Source of the DNA: Chryseobacterium sp. LJ668
GTDB taxonomy: Bacteria; Bacteroidota; Bacteroidia; Flavobacteriales; Weeksellaceae
DNA: 64,000 nt
Direction of reading: 5' to 3'
Assembly: GCF_019613955.1 (NCBI RefSeq)
Contig: NZ_CP080443.1
Span: forward strand, 2,899,001 to 2,963,000
The position numbers were made by a program, and so were the translations under genes. Position 1 is the first letter of the stretch; every line of letters starts with the position of its first letter. This document shows positions 7,496-16,667 of this stretch, in pieces. The notes beneath the pieces were generated by a model. The model had not been told where the DNA came from, ran no database searches, and saw only the letters and a list, made by a program, of their open reading frames with translations.

Positions 7496-9401
7496 TGTTT
7501 ATCTTTTTAAGGAAGGTAAGCATTATAAACTTTATGAAAAATTTGGAGCACATTCTGTTGAAAAAGACGGCATCAAAGGTGTTTATTTTTCTGTCTGGGC
7601 TCCTAATGCAAAAAAAGTTTCCGTCATTGGAAATTTTAATAACTGGAATCATAAAGATCATATTCTTTTCCCTAGATGGGATGGTTCCGGTATATGGGAA
7701 GGCTTTATAGCAGGACTAACCTGGGGAACTTTATATAAATATGCCATAGAGAATTTAGGTAAGATTTTAGAAAAAAGTGATCCGTATGCATTGAGCTGGG
7801 AACAAAATCTTCAGGCGGCATCATTGGTGTCAACAACTTGGTATGAGTGGTCAGACAAAGAATGGCTGGAAAAAAGGTGGAAAAATAACTCCCTGAACTC
7901 TCCAATTTCTGTGTACGAATTACACCTTGGTTCATGGTTTAGAAAAGCAGATGTACCGGATAAATTTTTAAATTACAGAGATATTGGAGAAAAGCTGGTT
8001 CCTTATATCAAATATATGGGATTCACTCATGTGGAATTCATGCCTTTGATGGAGTTCCCGTATGATCCCAGCTGGGGATACCAGATTACCGGGTTTTTTG
8101 CAGCAACATCGCGTTTCGGTTCGCCTCAGGATTTGATGTTTTTGATTAATGAGTTGCATAAAAACGAGATCGGCGTTATTTTAGACTGGGTTCCTTCGCA
8201 TTTTCCGGGTGATGCCAATGGTTTGCACCGTTTCGACGGAAGTTATCTCTACGAACCTGAAGATCAGAGAAGGGGCTTTCATCCCGAATGGAAATCCTAT
8301 ATTTTCAATTACGGAAGAAATGAGGTTAAATCTTTTCTGATTTCAAATGCGATGTTTTGGCTCGATCGTTACCATGCAGACGGACTACGTGTAGATGCCG
8401 TGACTTCGATGCTGCATTTAGATTATTCAAGAAACGAAGGCGAATGGGAACCGAATATTTACGGTGAAAATGTCAATCTCGAAGCTAAATTATTTTTGCA
8501 GGAATTCAATACCGCAGTATATAAAGAGTTTGGTGAAAGCATTATTACGATTGCAGAAGAAAGTTCAGATTTTCCTTTGCTCACCAAACCTGTGCATGAT
8601 GGCGGAGTAGGTTTCGGAATGAAGTGGATGATGGGCTGGATGCATGATACCTTAGATTACTTTAAAGAAGAATACGAAAATAGAAAATATAAGCATCATA
8701 AATTAACGTTTGCATCAATGTATATGTATAATGAAAATTACATGATGCCTTTATCCCATGATGAAGTCGTACACGGAAAAGCAAGTCTTATCTATAAAAT
8801 GAAAGGTGATGAATGGCAGAAATTTGCCAATCTCAGAGCTTTATTTGTGTATATGTTTACGCATCCGGGAGCAAAACTACTCTTCATGGGAGATGAGTTT
8901 GGACAGACCAGTGAGTGGAATTTTAAACAGAGTTTGGATTGGCATTTATTGGATTTTCCTATTCATAAAGGACTTCAGAATTTAGTTAAAGATTTAAATC
9001 ATTTATATACAACTGAAACAGCTTTTTACGAAAATCAATTTAATCCAAATGGTTTTGAATGGGTAGAAGCTGATGATACAGATAATTCCGTTTTAATTTA
9101 TTTAAGAAAAGGAAATAAGAAAGATGATGTATTGATGGTTATTTTAAATCTGACTCCTCAAGCCTTTGATTACAAAGTTGGCGTGAATGCCGCAACGCAT
9201 TGGGAAGTAATTTTTAATTCAGACGATAAAAAATATGATGGAAGCGGAGTAGAACCAACCGTTTTTAAAGAAGAAAAGGACGAGTGGATGAACCGTCCAC
9301 AATCGATTTCACTAAAACTTCCGCCACTTGCCGGGCTTGTTTTGAAAATGAAAAAAGAAAAAAAATATAAAATTCAAAGAATAAAACAACACAAAAAATA
9401 A
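7452..9401 (+). CDS. glgB: 1,4-alpha-glucan branching enzyme
   Basis: 649 residues, within the GH13 branching-enzyme range. A CBM48 domain lies at about residues 40-125 (VYFSVWAPNAKKVSVIGNFNNW). The GH13 barrel follows with DWVPSHF, the nucleophile region GLRVDAV (Asp315), the acid/base region TIAEES (Glu369 or Glu370) and PLSHDEVVHGKASL. The enzyme moves short alpha-1,4 chains to alpha-1,6 positions in glycogen. It is followed one base later by glgA, so the two are probably translated from one message. The N-terminus is short, without the extra N1 domain of the E. coli enzyme. The C-terminus ends in a lysine-rich tail. The start at 7452 is followed directly by a second ATG, and either is possible. 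Confidence 0.95.
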   Translation: MMNSVKTYTLFTDHDVYLFKEGKHYKLYEKFGAHSVEKDGIKGVYFSVWAPNAKKVSVIGNFNNWNHKDHILFPRWDGSGIWEGFIAGLTWGTLYKYAIENLGKILEKSDPYALSWEQNLQAASLVSTTWYEWSDKEWLEKRWKNNSLNSPISVYELHLGSWFRKADVPDKFLNYRDIGEKLVPYIKYMGFTHVEFMPLMEFPYDPSWGYQITGFFAATSRFGSPQDLMFLINELHKNEIGVILDWVPSHFPGDANGLHRFDGSYLYEPEDQRRGFHPEWKSYIFNYGRNEVKSFLISNAMFWLDRYHADGLRVDAVTSMLHLDYSRNEGEWEPNIYGENVNLEAKLFLQEFNTAVYKEFGESIITIAEESSDFPLLTKPVHDGGVGFGMKWMMGWMHDTLDYFKEEYENRKYKHHKLTFASMYMYNENYMMPLSHDEVVHGKASLIYKMKGDEWQKFANLRALFVYMFTHPGAKLLFMGDEFGQTSEWNFKQSLDWHLLDFPIHKGLQNLVKDLNHLYTTETAFYENQFNPNGFEWVEADDTDNSVLIYLRKGNKKDDVLMVILNLTPQAFDYKVGVNAATHWEVIFNSDDKKYDGSGVEPTVFKEEKDEWMNRPQSISLKLPPLAGLVLKMKKEKKYKIQRIKQHKK

Positions 9402-9402
9402 A

Positions 9403-10809
9403 ATGACAATTTATCACCTTAGTACAGAATGTTATCCCGTGGCCAAAGTCGGAGGTTTGGCAGATGTTGTGGGAGCACTTCCAAAATATCAGAACAAAAT
9501 AAAGGATGTTGATGCCAAAGTAGTGATGCCTTGGTATAACAAATCTTTTGTGTACGATCACGATTTTGAAGTGGTTTTTGATGGCTTTATTCATCAAGGG
9601 CAAAATATGCTTCAGGTTCAGGTAATGAGAGAAAAGACTAACACTTTGGGTTTTGAATTGTTTTTAGTTAAAATTCCGGGATTGTTAGACCGTGAAAATC
9701 CTTACGGATATCAGGACGAAAGTTTTCAGTTTTTGGCATTTCAGCACGGAGTTTTACACTGGCTGACTGCGATGCAGATTCGTCCAGATGTTTTGCATTG
9801 TCATGATTATCACACAGGATTGGTTCCTTTTATGGTAGAACATTGTCCGGAGTTCAGCTTTTTAAAAGATGTTAAAACAATTGGTACAATCCATAACGGC
9901 GAATATCAGGGGATGATGCGTTGGGATATGATTCATTTTATGCCTTCATTCGATCATTATAAATGGGGAATTCTCGATTGGAACGGGTTTATCAATCCGC
10001 TGGCAAGCATGATTAAATGTTCTCACGCTTTTACAACAGTTTCCGAAGGTTATCTGGAAGAGCTTTTTGTGAGTTTTAAAGGTCTGGAAAGTCTCGTGCG
10101 GGATGAATTTGGTAAAGCTTACGGAATCATCAACGGCATAGATACCGATGTTTGGAATCCTGAGACTGATCCTATGCTAGATTTTAATTTTAATAAAAAA
10201 AATGTTCTTAAAATCAAAAAGAAAAATAAGCAGAAGCTTTGCAAAGAATATGGTTTGAATCCCGATTTGCCGCTTTTTGCATTCATTGGAAGATTTGCGA
10301 CAGAAAAAGGTGCAGATCTACTTCCGGAAGTTGTCTGGCGAAGCATTAAACAAACTTACGGGTCTTTAAATATCATTATTTTAGGTTCCGGAAATACATA
10401 TATAGAAGATAAATTAAAAGAATTAAATTATGTATATGCTAATTTTGCTACAGATATCGGTTATAAAGAACATTTATCTCATAAAATATACGCTTCGGCA
10501 GATTTTTTGTTGATGCCTTCCCGTGTTGAGCCGTGTGGTCTCAATCAGATGTACGCAATGAGATACGGAACGGTTCCTGTGGTAAGTTATACAGGCGGAT
10601 TAAGAGATACCGTAAAAGATATTTCTACTGGGGGTTCGGGTTTAAATTTCACCTATCCCGGAGTTGATGATATTATTCATGCGATGGTTCGCGGACTGGC
10701 AATTTATAATCAGAGAAAAGCAATGGATGATCTGGTGCTTTCAAATATGAATTTTGATTTTGCATGGGAAAAGTCTGCAGAAAAATATTTAGCTTTATAT
10801 AAAAACTAA
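9403..10809 (+). CDS. glgA: Glycogen synthase, GT5 family
   Basis: 468 residues, normal for GlgA. The N-terminal ADP-glucose-binding motif of the KxGGL type is present (YPVAKVGGLADVVGAL), as are HDYHTGL and the C-terminal GT-B motifs FIGRFATEKGADLLP, PSRVEPCGLNQMYAM and YGTVPV. It transfers glucose from ADP-glucose to the non-reducing end of glycogen. The gene begins one base after glgB stops, so coupling is likely, and it is followed nine bases later by a small secreted protein gene and then glgC, which supplies ADP-glucose. The set B-A-X-C makes a complete synthesis operon without a visible degrading enzyme. Confidence 0.95.
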   Translation: MTIYHLSTECYPVAKVGGLADVVGALPKYQNKIKDVDAKVVMPWYNKSFVYDHDFEVVFDGFIHQGQNMLQVQVMREKTNTLGFELFLVKIPGLLDRENPYGYQDESFQFLAFQHGVLHWLTAMQIRPDVLHCHDYHTGLVPFMVEHCPEFSFLKDVKTIGTIHNGEYQGMMRWDMIHFMPSFDHYKWGILDWNGFINPLASMIKCSHAFTTVSEGYLEELFVSFKGLESLVRDEFGKAYGIINGIDTDVWNPETDPMLDFNFNKKNVLKIKKKNKQKLCKEYGLNPDLPLFAFIGRFATEKGADLLPEVVWRSIKQTYGSLNIIILGSGNTYIEDKLKELNYVYANFATDIGYKEHLSHKIYASADFLLMPSRVEPCGLNQMYAMRYGTVPVVSYTGGLRDTVKDISTGGSGLNFTYPGVDDIIHAMVRGLAIYNQRKAMDDLVLSNMNFDFAWEKSAEKYLALYKN

Positions 10810-10817
10810 TTTTACTA

Positions 10818-11252
10818 TTGAAAAATATTACATCTTTTTTATCAATTGCACTATTGATGATCTCAGCATATGGTTTTGCTCAAAATAGTTATCAATCAAT
10901 GAACAACACCTTGTTACTGCAACGTCAACAAACGTCCGCAGCCCTACAATCACAAAGATTTGGCATGTCATTGATGTCAAATCACAGCAAATTTATTGCT
11001 CCAAAGCAGAAAGAACTTGATCTCTTCAACAAACTTCTGAGCAAAAATGAGAAAAGAATCTCAGAACTTGAAGCTGAAATTGCAGAAAAGACAAGCTCTT
11101 TAGACAATAGTAAAAACAGAGAAAAAATTGAAAATCAGATCAAAAGAAAAGAATTTTGGCTAAAAATTGCAAGAAAAGAAAAAATAAAATTTGAGAAAGC
11201 AATAAGTGCGCTCGAAGCTGAAATTGCAGTTACAAACACTGATCAAAAATAA
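10818..11252 (+). CDS. Small secreted coiled-coil protein of unknown function
   Basis: 144 residues starting at TTG; no in-frame ATG fits, and the TTG restores a good signal peptide (NITSFLSIALLMISAYGFAQ, cleavage near residue 21). The mature part has a Gln/Ser-rich stretch and then, from about residue 55, a strongly charged Lys/Glu heptad-like region typical of a coiled coil. I recognise no enzyme motif. It lies between glgA (nine bases) and glgC (51 bases) in the same direction, so it is probably transcribed with the glycogen genes, although an exported protein has no obvious role in cytoplasmic glycogen synthesis. Confidence 0.65.
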   Translation: MKNITSFLSIALLMISAYGFAQNSYQSMNNTLLLQRQQTSAALQSQRFGMSLMSNHSKFIAPKQKELDLFNKLLSKNEKRISELEAEIAEKTSSLDNSKNREKIENQIKRKEFWLKIARKEKIKFEKAISALEAEIAVTNTDQK

Positions 11253-11303
11253 ATTAAAAAGTCAAAAAATATACTAATAAGAAAATAAACCACAAATAAA
11301 TTT

Positions 11304-12572
11304 ATGAATCCAAATGTTATTTCAATAGTTTTAGGAGGAGGAAGAGGGACAAGGCTGTTTCCATTAACGTATTCCAGATCAAAGCCTGCTGTGCCAATCG
11401 CCGGAAAATACAGATTAGTCGATATTCCTATTTCAAACTGTCTAAATTCAGGTTTAAACAAGATCCTTGTTTTAACACAGTTTAATTCAGCATCATTGAA
11501 TGCGCACATCAAAAACTCGTACCATTTTGATATTTTCAGTAGAGGTTTTGTCGATATTTTGGCTGCAGAACAAAATGTAGAAAACGAAAGTTGGTTTCAG
11601 GGAACTGCAGATGCGGTGAGACAATCAATGAAGCACTTAGAAAAATATGATTACGAATATATCTTGATTCTTTCCGGTGATCAGCTGTATCAGATGGATT
11701 TTAATGCCATGCTTGATTTCCATATCGAAAATGGAGGAGATGTCACCATTGCTACAATTCCTGTCAATGCAAAAGATGCCACTGGTTTCGGAATTTTAAA
11801 ATCTGATGACGAAGGAAATATTACTTCTTTCATCGAAAAACCAGACTACGAACTTTTAGATGGTTTAAAATCTGAAGTTTCTGATAAAAACAAAGCAGAA
11901 GGAAAAGAATATCTTGCTTCGATGGGAATTTATATTTTTACCAAAACAATTCTGAAGAAAATGTTTGAAGACGGTGCCGGAGACGACTTCGGAAAAGATA
12001 TTATTCCTAGTTCTATAGGCAAATACAGTACTTTAAGCTATCAATACGAAGGCTACTGGACGGATATCGGGACCATTGAGTCTTTCTACGAAGCCAATCT
12101 GGATCTTTGTCAGGATTTCCCGCAATTTAACCTATTCTCATCTTCACCAATTTATACAAGAGCGAGAATGCTTCCTCCGTCAAAAATAAATGGCTCTTAT
12201 GTAAGTAAGGCAGTTTTTGGTGACGGATGTATCATTATGGCAGATAAGATTGAAAATTCTGTTATTGGTAACCGAACACGAGTTGATAAAGGCAGTACGA
12301 TTGTGAATTCTTATGTAATGGGAGCAGATTTTTATCAAAATACAAAAGAGATAGTAATAAACGACAGACAGGGTAAACCCAACATGGGAATCGGAAAATA
12401 CTGTTATATTGAAAAAGCAATTCTCGATAAAAACTGTTATATCGGTGATAATGTGAGAATTATCGGTGGAAAACATCTGGATGACGGTGATTATGGCACA
12501 TATTCTGTACAAGACGGTATTGTTTGTGTGAAAAAAGGCGCTATTCTGCAGCCCGGAACCCATATCGGATAA
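11304..12572 (+). CDS. glgC: Glucose-1-phosphate adenylyltransferase (ADP-glucose pyrophosphorylase)
   Basis: 422 residues. The N-terminal nucleotidyltransferase motif GGGRGTRLFPLT is at about 12-23, with SKPAVPIAGKYRLVDIPISN after it. IEKP and GYWTDIGTIESFYEAN follow, and the C-terminal third is a left-handed beta-helix with hexapeptide-like repeats. It makes ADP-glucose from glucose-1-phosphate and ATP, the committed step of bacterial glycogen synthesis, and is normally allosterically controlled. It is the last gene of the glg run and is followed by a strong terminator at 12597-12625. Confidence 0.95.
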   Translation: MNPNVISIVLGGGRGTRLFPLTYSRSKPAVPIAGKYRLVDIPISNCLNSGLNKILVLTQFNSASLNAHIKNSYHFDIFSRGFVDILAAEQNVENESWFQGTADAVRQSMKHLEKYDYEYILILSGDQLYQMDFNAMLDFHIENGGDVTIATIPVNAKDATGFGILKSDDEGNITSFIEKPDYELLDGLKSEVSDKNKAEGKEYLASMGIYIFTKTILKKMFEDGAGDDFGKDIIPSSIGKYSTLSYQYEGYWTDIGTIESFYEANLDLCQDFPQFNLFSSSPIYTRARMLPPSKINGSYVSKAVFGDGCIIMADKIENSVIGNRTRVDKGSTIVNSYVMGADFYQNTKEIVINDRQGKPNMGIGKYCYIEKAILDKNCYIGDNVRIIGGKHLDDGDYGTYSVQDGIVCVKKGAILQPGTHIG

Positions 12573-12596
12573 CATTTTGAAAAGCATTATAAACTC

Positions 12597-12625
12597 AAGT
12601 GATCATATATTGGTCACTTTTTTTA
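12597..12625 (+). terminator. Intrinsic terminator after glgC
   Basis: An eight-base-pair stem, AAGTGATC paired with GGTCACTT (one T-G pair), encloses a seven-base loop and runs into a T tract. The right arm and T tract overlap the promoter of the next gene. Confidence 0.8.
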
Positions 12626-12640
12626 TTTGTATTACTTTTG
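12610..12640 (+). promoter_or_regulatory. Promoter of the SRPBCC-like gene; leaderless arrangement
   Basis: TTG at 12610-12612, a 20-base spacer and TACTTTTG at 12633-12640 match the Bacteroidota -33/-7 pattern. Only four bases separate the -7 box from the ATG at 12645, so transcription should start at or next to the start codon. Confidence 0.6.
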
Positions 12641-12644
12641 TGTG

Positions 12645-13685
12645 ATGCGTTTTTTCAGAATTATAGCCTTATTTATTGTTTTGCTGATTGGAGCTTATGC
12701 TGCTGCCATGTATTTTTTCGTTGACGAAAGCAAAAGTTTTAAAGTAGAAAAAGAAATTGATTATCCTTTAGATAAAGTGTTTAATCAGTTTAATAATCTT
12801 CAGAATTTCACAAGATGGAATAATTTTTTCATCCATTCAAAATCAATCACGATCGATTACTATACTCCTTACGAAGGACAGGGCAGTGCCATCAGCTACC
12901 ATGATCCTAAAAGTGAAGATGGTGGAGAGATGTTCATCCGATATGCCAATCCAAATAAAACACTGAGATATCAGCTTTTTGAAGATGAGGATGAAAACCC
13001 GACCTTAATAGACGTAAAATTTACAAAGATTTCTGCAGCAAAAACAAAAATCACATGGTTTGTACATACACCCAAACTATCTGTTTTAACGAGAGCCCAG
13101 AATTTCTGGACCGAAGATAAATTCACTGAGAATATTGAGAAAAGTATGGTGAATCTCAAAAATGTTTTAGGGAATAAGGTTTCAAAAGACAATCAGCTGG
13201 CATCCATAAAATATGACAGTCTGATGGTTGAAAAAGAAGAGGCGAGAATGATTCTGGGGATCAGTGTAAGTGCCTCCAACAAAAAAGATGCTTTGTACAG
13301 AAATATTGTGATGAATTATAACAAAGTCTACAATTTTGTCACGATGGATCTGGGGAAAAAAGACGATGAATTTGGTTATCCGGTGCTGATTACGGATGCT
13401 GATAATTTTAAAGACAATGAAGTTTCTTATTATTTCGGTATTCCACTATCCAAAAAAATTGGAGTTAATGATAATAATTTTAATTTCAGATCGGTAAGTC
13501 CTACTCAAAATTATGTGATTTATTATAAAGGAACCTATGCCGGACGAGTAAAGGCCATTCAGGAACTGATTCAAAAAGCAAAGACCGATGAGATGCGGTA
13601 TGGCGACATTTATCAGACATTTATAGAGCAGCCAGTAGAAGATCAGGATGTCAATATGAAGCTTTCGCTATCTGTTTATAAATAA
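12645..13685 (+). CDS. Membrane-anchored SRPBCC/polyketide-cyclase-like protein
   Basis: 346 residues from the ATG at 12645. I prefer this to the in-frame TTG 18 bases upstream because it places a clean hydrophobic anchor at residues 2-25 (RFFRIIALFIVLLIGAYAAA) and because the promoter overlaps the longer version. Residues 30-160 resemble the SRPBCC fold (EIDYPLDKVFNQFNNLQNFTRWN), which binds hydrophobic ligands. The second half looks like a GyrI/bacterial transcription-activator effector-binding domain, but this is a weaker guess. The protein would sit in the inner membrane facing the periplasm. Its function is unknown. It stands alone between glgC and sucA. Confidence 0.65.
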   Translation: MRFFRIIALFIVLLIGAYAAAMYFFVDESKSFKVEKEIDYPLDKVFNQFNNLQNFTRWNNFFIHSKSITIDYYTPYEGQGSAISYHDPKSEDGGEMFIRYANPNKTLRYQLFEDEDENPTLIDVKFTKISAAKTKITWFVHTPKLSVLTRAQNFWTEDKFTENIEKSMVNLKNVLGNKVSKDNQLASIKYDSLMVEKEEARMILGISVSASNKKDALYRNIVMNYNKVYNFVTMDLGKKDDEFGYPVLITDADNFKDNEVSYYFGIPLSKKIGVNDNNFNFRSVSPTQNYVIYYKGTYAGRVKAIQELIQKAKTDEMRYGDIYQTFIEQPVEDQDVNMKLSLSVYK

Positions 13686-13754
13686 ATATGATACAAATCA
13701 GTTCGCGATATTTTTTTTAATAGTTTGGGACTGCCTAAAGTCGGTTTTTTTTAT

Positions 13755-13762
13755 TAAATTTG
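13755..13762 (+). promoter_or_regulatory. Candidate -7 box of sucAB
   Basis: TAAATTTG matches TAnnTTTG and lies 46 bases before the sucA start. No -33 element with usual spacing is evident. Confidence 0.45.
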
Positions 13763-13808
13763 AAGATTAATATTACTAACAAAATTTAATAATAGATAAA
13801 CTGTAATA

Positions 13809-16628
13809 ATGGACAGATTTTCATTCCTAAACGCAGCTCATTCTCAGTTAATTGAGGATTTATACCAACAATACTTAAAATTTCCGGATTCTCTAGAACC
13901 ATCATGGAAAGCCTTTTTTCAAGGCTTTGATTTTGCGTTGGAGAACTACAGCGATGACGACAGCACTCAGATCATACAAAATTCTGTGAATTCTGCACCT
14001 GCTGCAGTACAGCAGATTTCTCAGGCAGCAGCTAATGGTGAAGTTCCTGAACACATCAAAAAAGAATTTAAGGTAGTAAATCTTATCGAAGCTTACAGAA
14101 CGAGAGGTCACTTGTTTACAAAAACCAATCCTGTTCGCGAAAGAAGGCACTATACGCCGACTTTAGATATAGAAAATTTTGGTCTTGATCAGTCAGACTT
14201 AAATACGAAATTCAACTGTGCTACAGAAACAGGAATGAAAGGTCCTGCAACTCTGCAAGAATTGATTACTCACCTCGAAAATATCTACTGTGACTCAATC
14301 GGGGTAGAATATACTTATATCAACAATGTTCAGGAAAAAGATTACATTAAGCAGTGGCTTCAGGTAAACGAAAATCATCCGAGCCTTAGTGCCAATGAAA
14401 AAACTGAGATTTTATTAAAATTAAATCAGGCTGTAGCGTTTGAAAATTATCTTCATACTAAATTTGTTGGGCAAAAAAGATTTTCATTAGAAGGAGGTGA
14501 GACTTTGATTCCCGCTTTGGATCAGCTAATTTCCAGATCTTCTCAATTGGGAGTTGATGAGGTTGTTTTAGGGATGGCTCACAGAGGAAGATTAAATGTT
14601 TTATCTAATATTTTCGGGAAATCTTATAAGCAGATTTTCTCAGAATTTGAAGGAAAAGAATTTGAAGAGGATGTATTTTCAGGTGATGTTAAATATCACT
14701 TAGGTTCATCTAAAAAAGTAAAAACGGCATCAGGAGAAGAAGTTTCTATCAACTTAACTCCGAACCCGTCTCATTTAGAAACTGTTTCTGCTTTGGTCGA
14801 AGGTATTTGCCGTGCAAAAGTAGATGACCGTTACAAAGGTGATTTTTCTAAGATATTACCGATCGTTATCCACGGTGATGGAGCACTTGCCGGACAGGGA
14901 ATTGCCTATGAAGTTGCTCAGATGATGACTTTAGAGGGTTATAAAACAGGAGGTACCGTTCATATCGTTGTGAATAACCAGGTTTCGTTTACGACAAACT
15001 ATGCCGATGCTAGATCATCTACCTATTGTACAGATATTGCAAAAGTGACAGAATCTCCAGTGATGCACGTAAATGCTGATGATGCAGAAGCTGTCGTTCA
15101 TGCCATGCATTTTGCTGCTGATTTCAGGGCTAAATTTGGTAAAGATGTATACATCGATTTATTGGGGTACAGAAAATATGGTCATAATGAAGGTGATGAG
15201 CCAAGATTTACACAGCCAAATTTATATAAATTAATCTCTAAACATCCAAATCCTAGAGAAATTTACAAAGATAAATTGATCAAAGACAGCGTTATTTCTG
15301 ACGAGGTTCTTAAAACCATGGAAACTGATTTCAAAACTCTTTTAGATAAAGACTTTGACGCTTCCAAAGAAATTGAGAAAAACGTAATGGATTTATTCAT
15401 GTCAGAAGACTGGACTAATTTCCCGATTGCAAAAAGAGGAGCAGTTCAGAATGCTGTTGATACGAAATATGATTTAGCTAAATTGAAAGAATTGGCAATC
15501 AAAATGTCAACACTTCCCGCAGAAAAAAAATTCATCAATAAAATCACAAGACTTTTTGACAACCGTCTGAAAGCAATTGATGTCAATTCATTAGATTGGG
15601 CATTAGGAGAGTGGCTCGCTTATGCTACTTTGCTTACCGAAGGTCACAACATCAGAATTTCTGGTGAAGATGTAGAAAGAGGAACGTTCTCACACAGACA
15701 TGCGGTAATTAAAACTGAAGATACAGAAGAAGAATTTATCCCGTTAAGACACATTTCTGAAAACAGATTTGATATATATAACTCTCACCTTTCAGAGTAT
15801 GGAGTTTTAGGTTTCGATTACGGATATGCGATGGCATCACCGAATACATTAACGATCTGGGAAGCTCAGTTCGGAGATTTTGTGAATGGAGCGCAAATTA
15901 TTGTAGATCAATATTTGGCTGCCGCTGAAGAAAAATGGAAAATCCAAGATGGTTTGGTAATGTTATTACCTCACGGATCTGAAGGACAAGGAGCAGAACA
16001 TTCTTCAGCAAGATTAGAAAGATTTTTGACCCTTTGTGCTAATGAAAATATGGTTGTGGCGAATATCACTTCACCTGCTAACTACTTCCACTTGTTGAGA
16101 AGACAGCTGAAGTGGTCTTTTAGAAAACCATTAATTGTGATGAGCCCGAAATCTTTATTGAGACATCCAAAAGTTGTTTCTCCCCTTGAAGATTTTTCAG
16201 AAAAAGGATTTCAGCCTATATTAGATGATCCTACTGCAGATCCTACAAAGGTTGAGAAATTAGTCTTCTGTTCGGGTAAATTGTACTTCGAATTATTGGC
16301 TAAAAAAGAAGAATTAAATTGTGAAAATGTTGCACTGGTAAGATTTGAACAGTTATATCCTCTTCAGACTGACGCTATCGAAGCTGTATTTGCTAAATAT
16401 GAAAATAGAACATCAATCGTCTGGGCTCAGGAAGAACCGGAAAACATGGGAGCTTGGTCCTATATTTTAAGAAACTTCAGAGATACAGGAATTCAGGTAA
16501 TCTCTCCGGTTGCGAGTGGTGCACCGGCTCCTGGAAGTCACAAAATGTTTGAGAAAAACCAAAATTCGGTCATCAACAGAGTTTTTGACAGAGATGATGC
16601 TCCGGCTAAAAGACCTGTTACCGCTTAA
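13809..16628 (+). CDS. sucA: 2-oxoglutarate dehydrogenase E1 component
   Basis: 939 residues, the normal length. The N-terminal E1 segment has FLNAAHSQLIEDLYQQYLKFP. The thiamine-diphosphate domain contains GMAHRGRLNVL, HLGSSKKV and the GDGALAGQGIAYE motif that binds Mg-ThDP, then NNQVSFTT and GYRKYGHNEGDEPRFTQP. The C-terminal transketolase-like domain has LLPHGSEGQGAEHSSAR. It decarboxylates 2-oxoglutarate in the TCA cycle and passes the succinyl group to the E2 lipoyl arm. sucB follows after 39 bases, so the two form one operon. E3 is not in the window. Confidence 0.97.
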   Translation: MDRFSFLNAAHSQLIEDLYQQYLKFPDSLEPSWKAFFQGFDFALENYSDDDSTQIIQNSVNSAPAAVQQISQAAANGEVPEHIKKEFKVVNLIEAYRTRGHLFTKTNPVRERRHYTPTLDIENFGLDQSDLNTKFNCATETGMKGPATLQELITHLENIYCDSIGVEYTYINNVQEKDYIKQWLQVNENHPSLSANEKTEILLKLNQAVAFENYLHTKFVGQKRFSLEGGETLIPALDQLISRSSQLGVDEVVLGMAHRGRLNVLSNIFGKSYKQIFSEFEGKEFEEDVFSGDVKYHLGSSKKVKTASGEEVSINLTPNPSHLETVSALVEGICRAKVDDRYKGDFSKILPIVIHGDGALAGQGIAYEVAQMMTLEGYKTGGTVHIVVNNQVSFTTNYADARSSTYCTDIAKVTESPVMHVNADDAEAVVHAMHFAADFRAKFGKDVYIDLLGYRKYGHNEGDEPRFTQPNLYKLISKHPNPREIYKDKLIKDSVISDEVLKTMETDFKTLLDKDFDASKEIEKNVMDLFMSEDWTNFPIAKRGAVQNAVDTKYDLAKLKELAIKMSTLPAEKKFINKITRLFDNRLKAIDVNSLDWALGEWLAYATLLTEGHNIRISGEDVERGTFSHRHAVIKTEDTEEEFIPLRHISENRFDIYNSHLSEYGVLGFDYGYAMASPNTLTIWEAQFGDFVNGAQIIVDQYLAAAEEKWKIQDGLVMLLPHGSEGQGAEHSSARLERFLTLCANENMVVANITSPANYFHLLRRQLKWSFRKPLIVMSPKSLLRHPKVVSPLEDFSEKGFQPILDDPTADPTKVEKLVFCSGKLYFELLAKKEELNCENVALVRFEQLYPLQTDAIEAVFAKYENRTSIVWAQEEPENMGAWSYILRNFRDTGIQVISPVASGAPAPGSHKMFEKNQNSVINRVFDRDDAPAKRPVTA

Positions 16629-16667
16629 TTTAAATAATATTCAATTAAAAAATAAAAAATACTCAAT

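Noticed and set aside
12180..12587. Minus-strand open frame of 135 codons over the end of glgC
   Set aside because: It lies wholly opposite the beta-helix part of glgC and shows no family motif or promoter.
12627..12644. Upstream TTG start for the SRPBCC-like protein
   Set aside because: It would fall inside the promoter -7 box and add residues before a clean membrane anchor.
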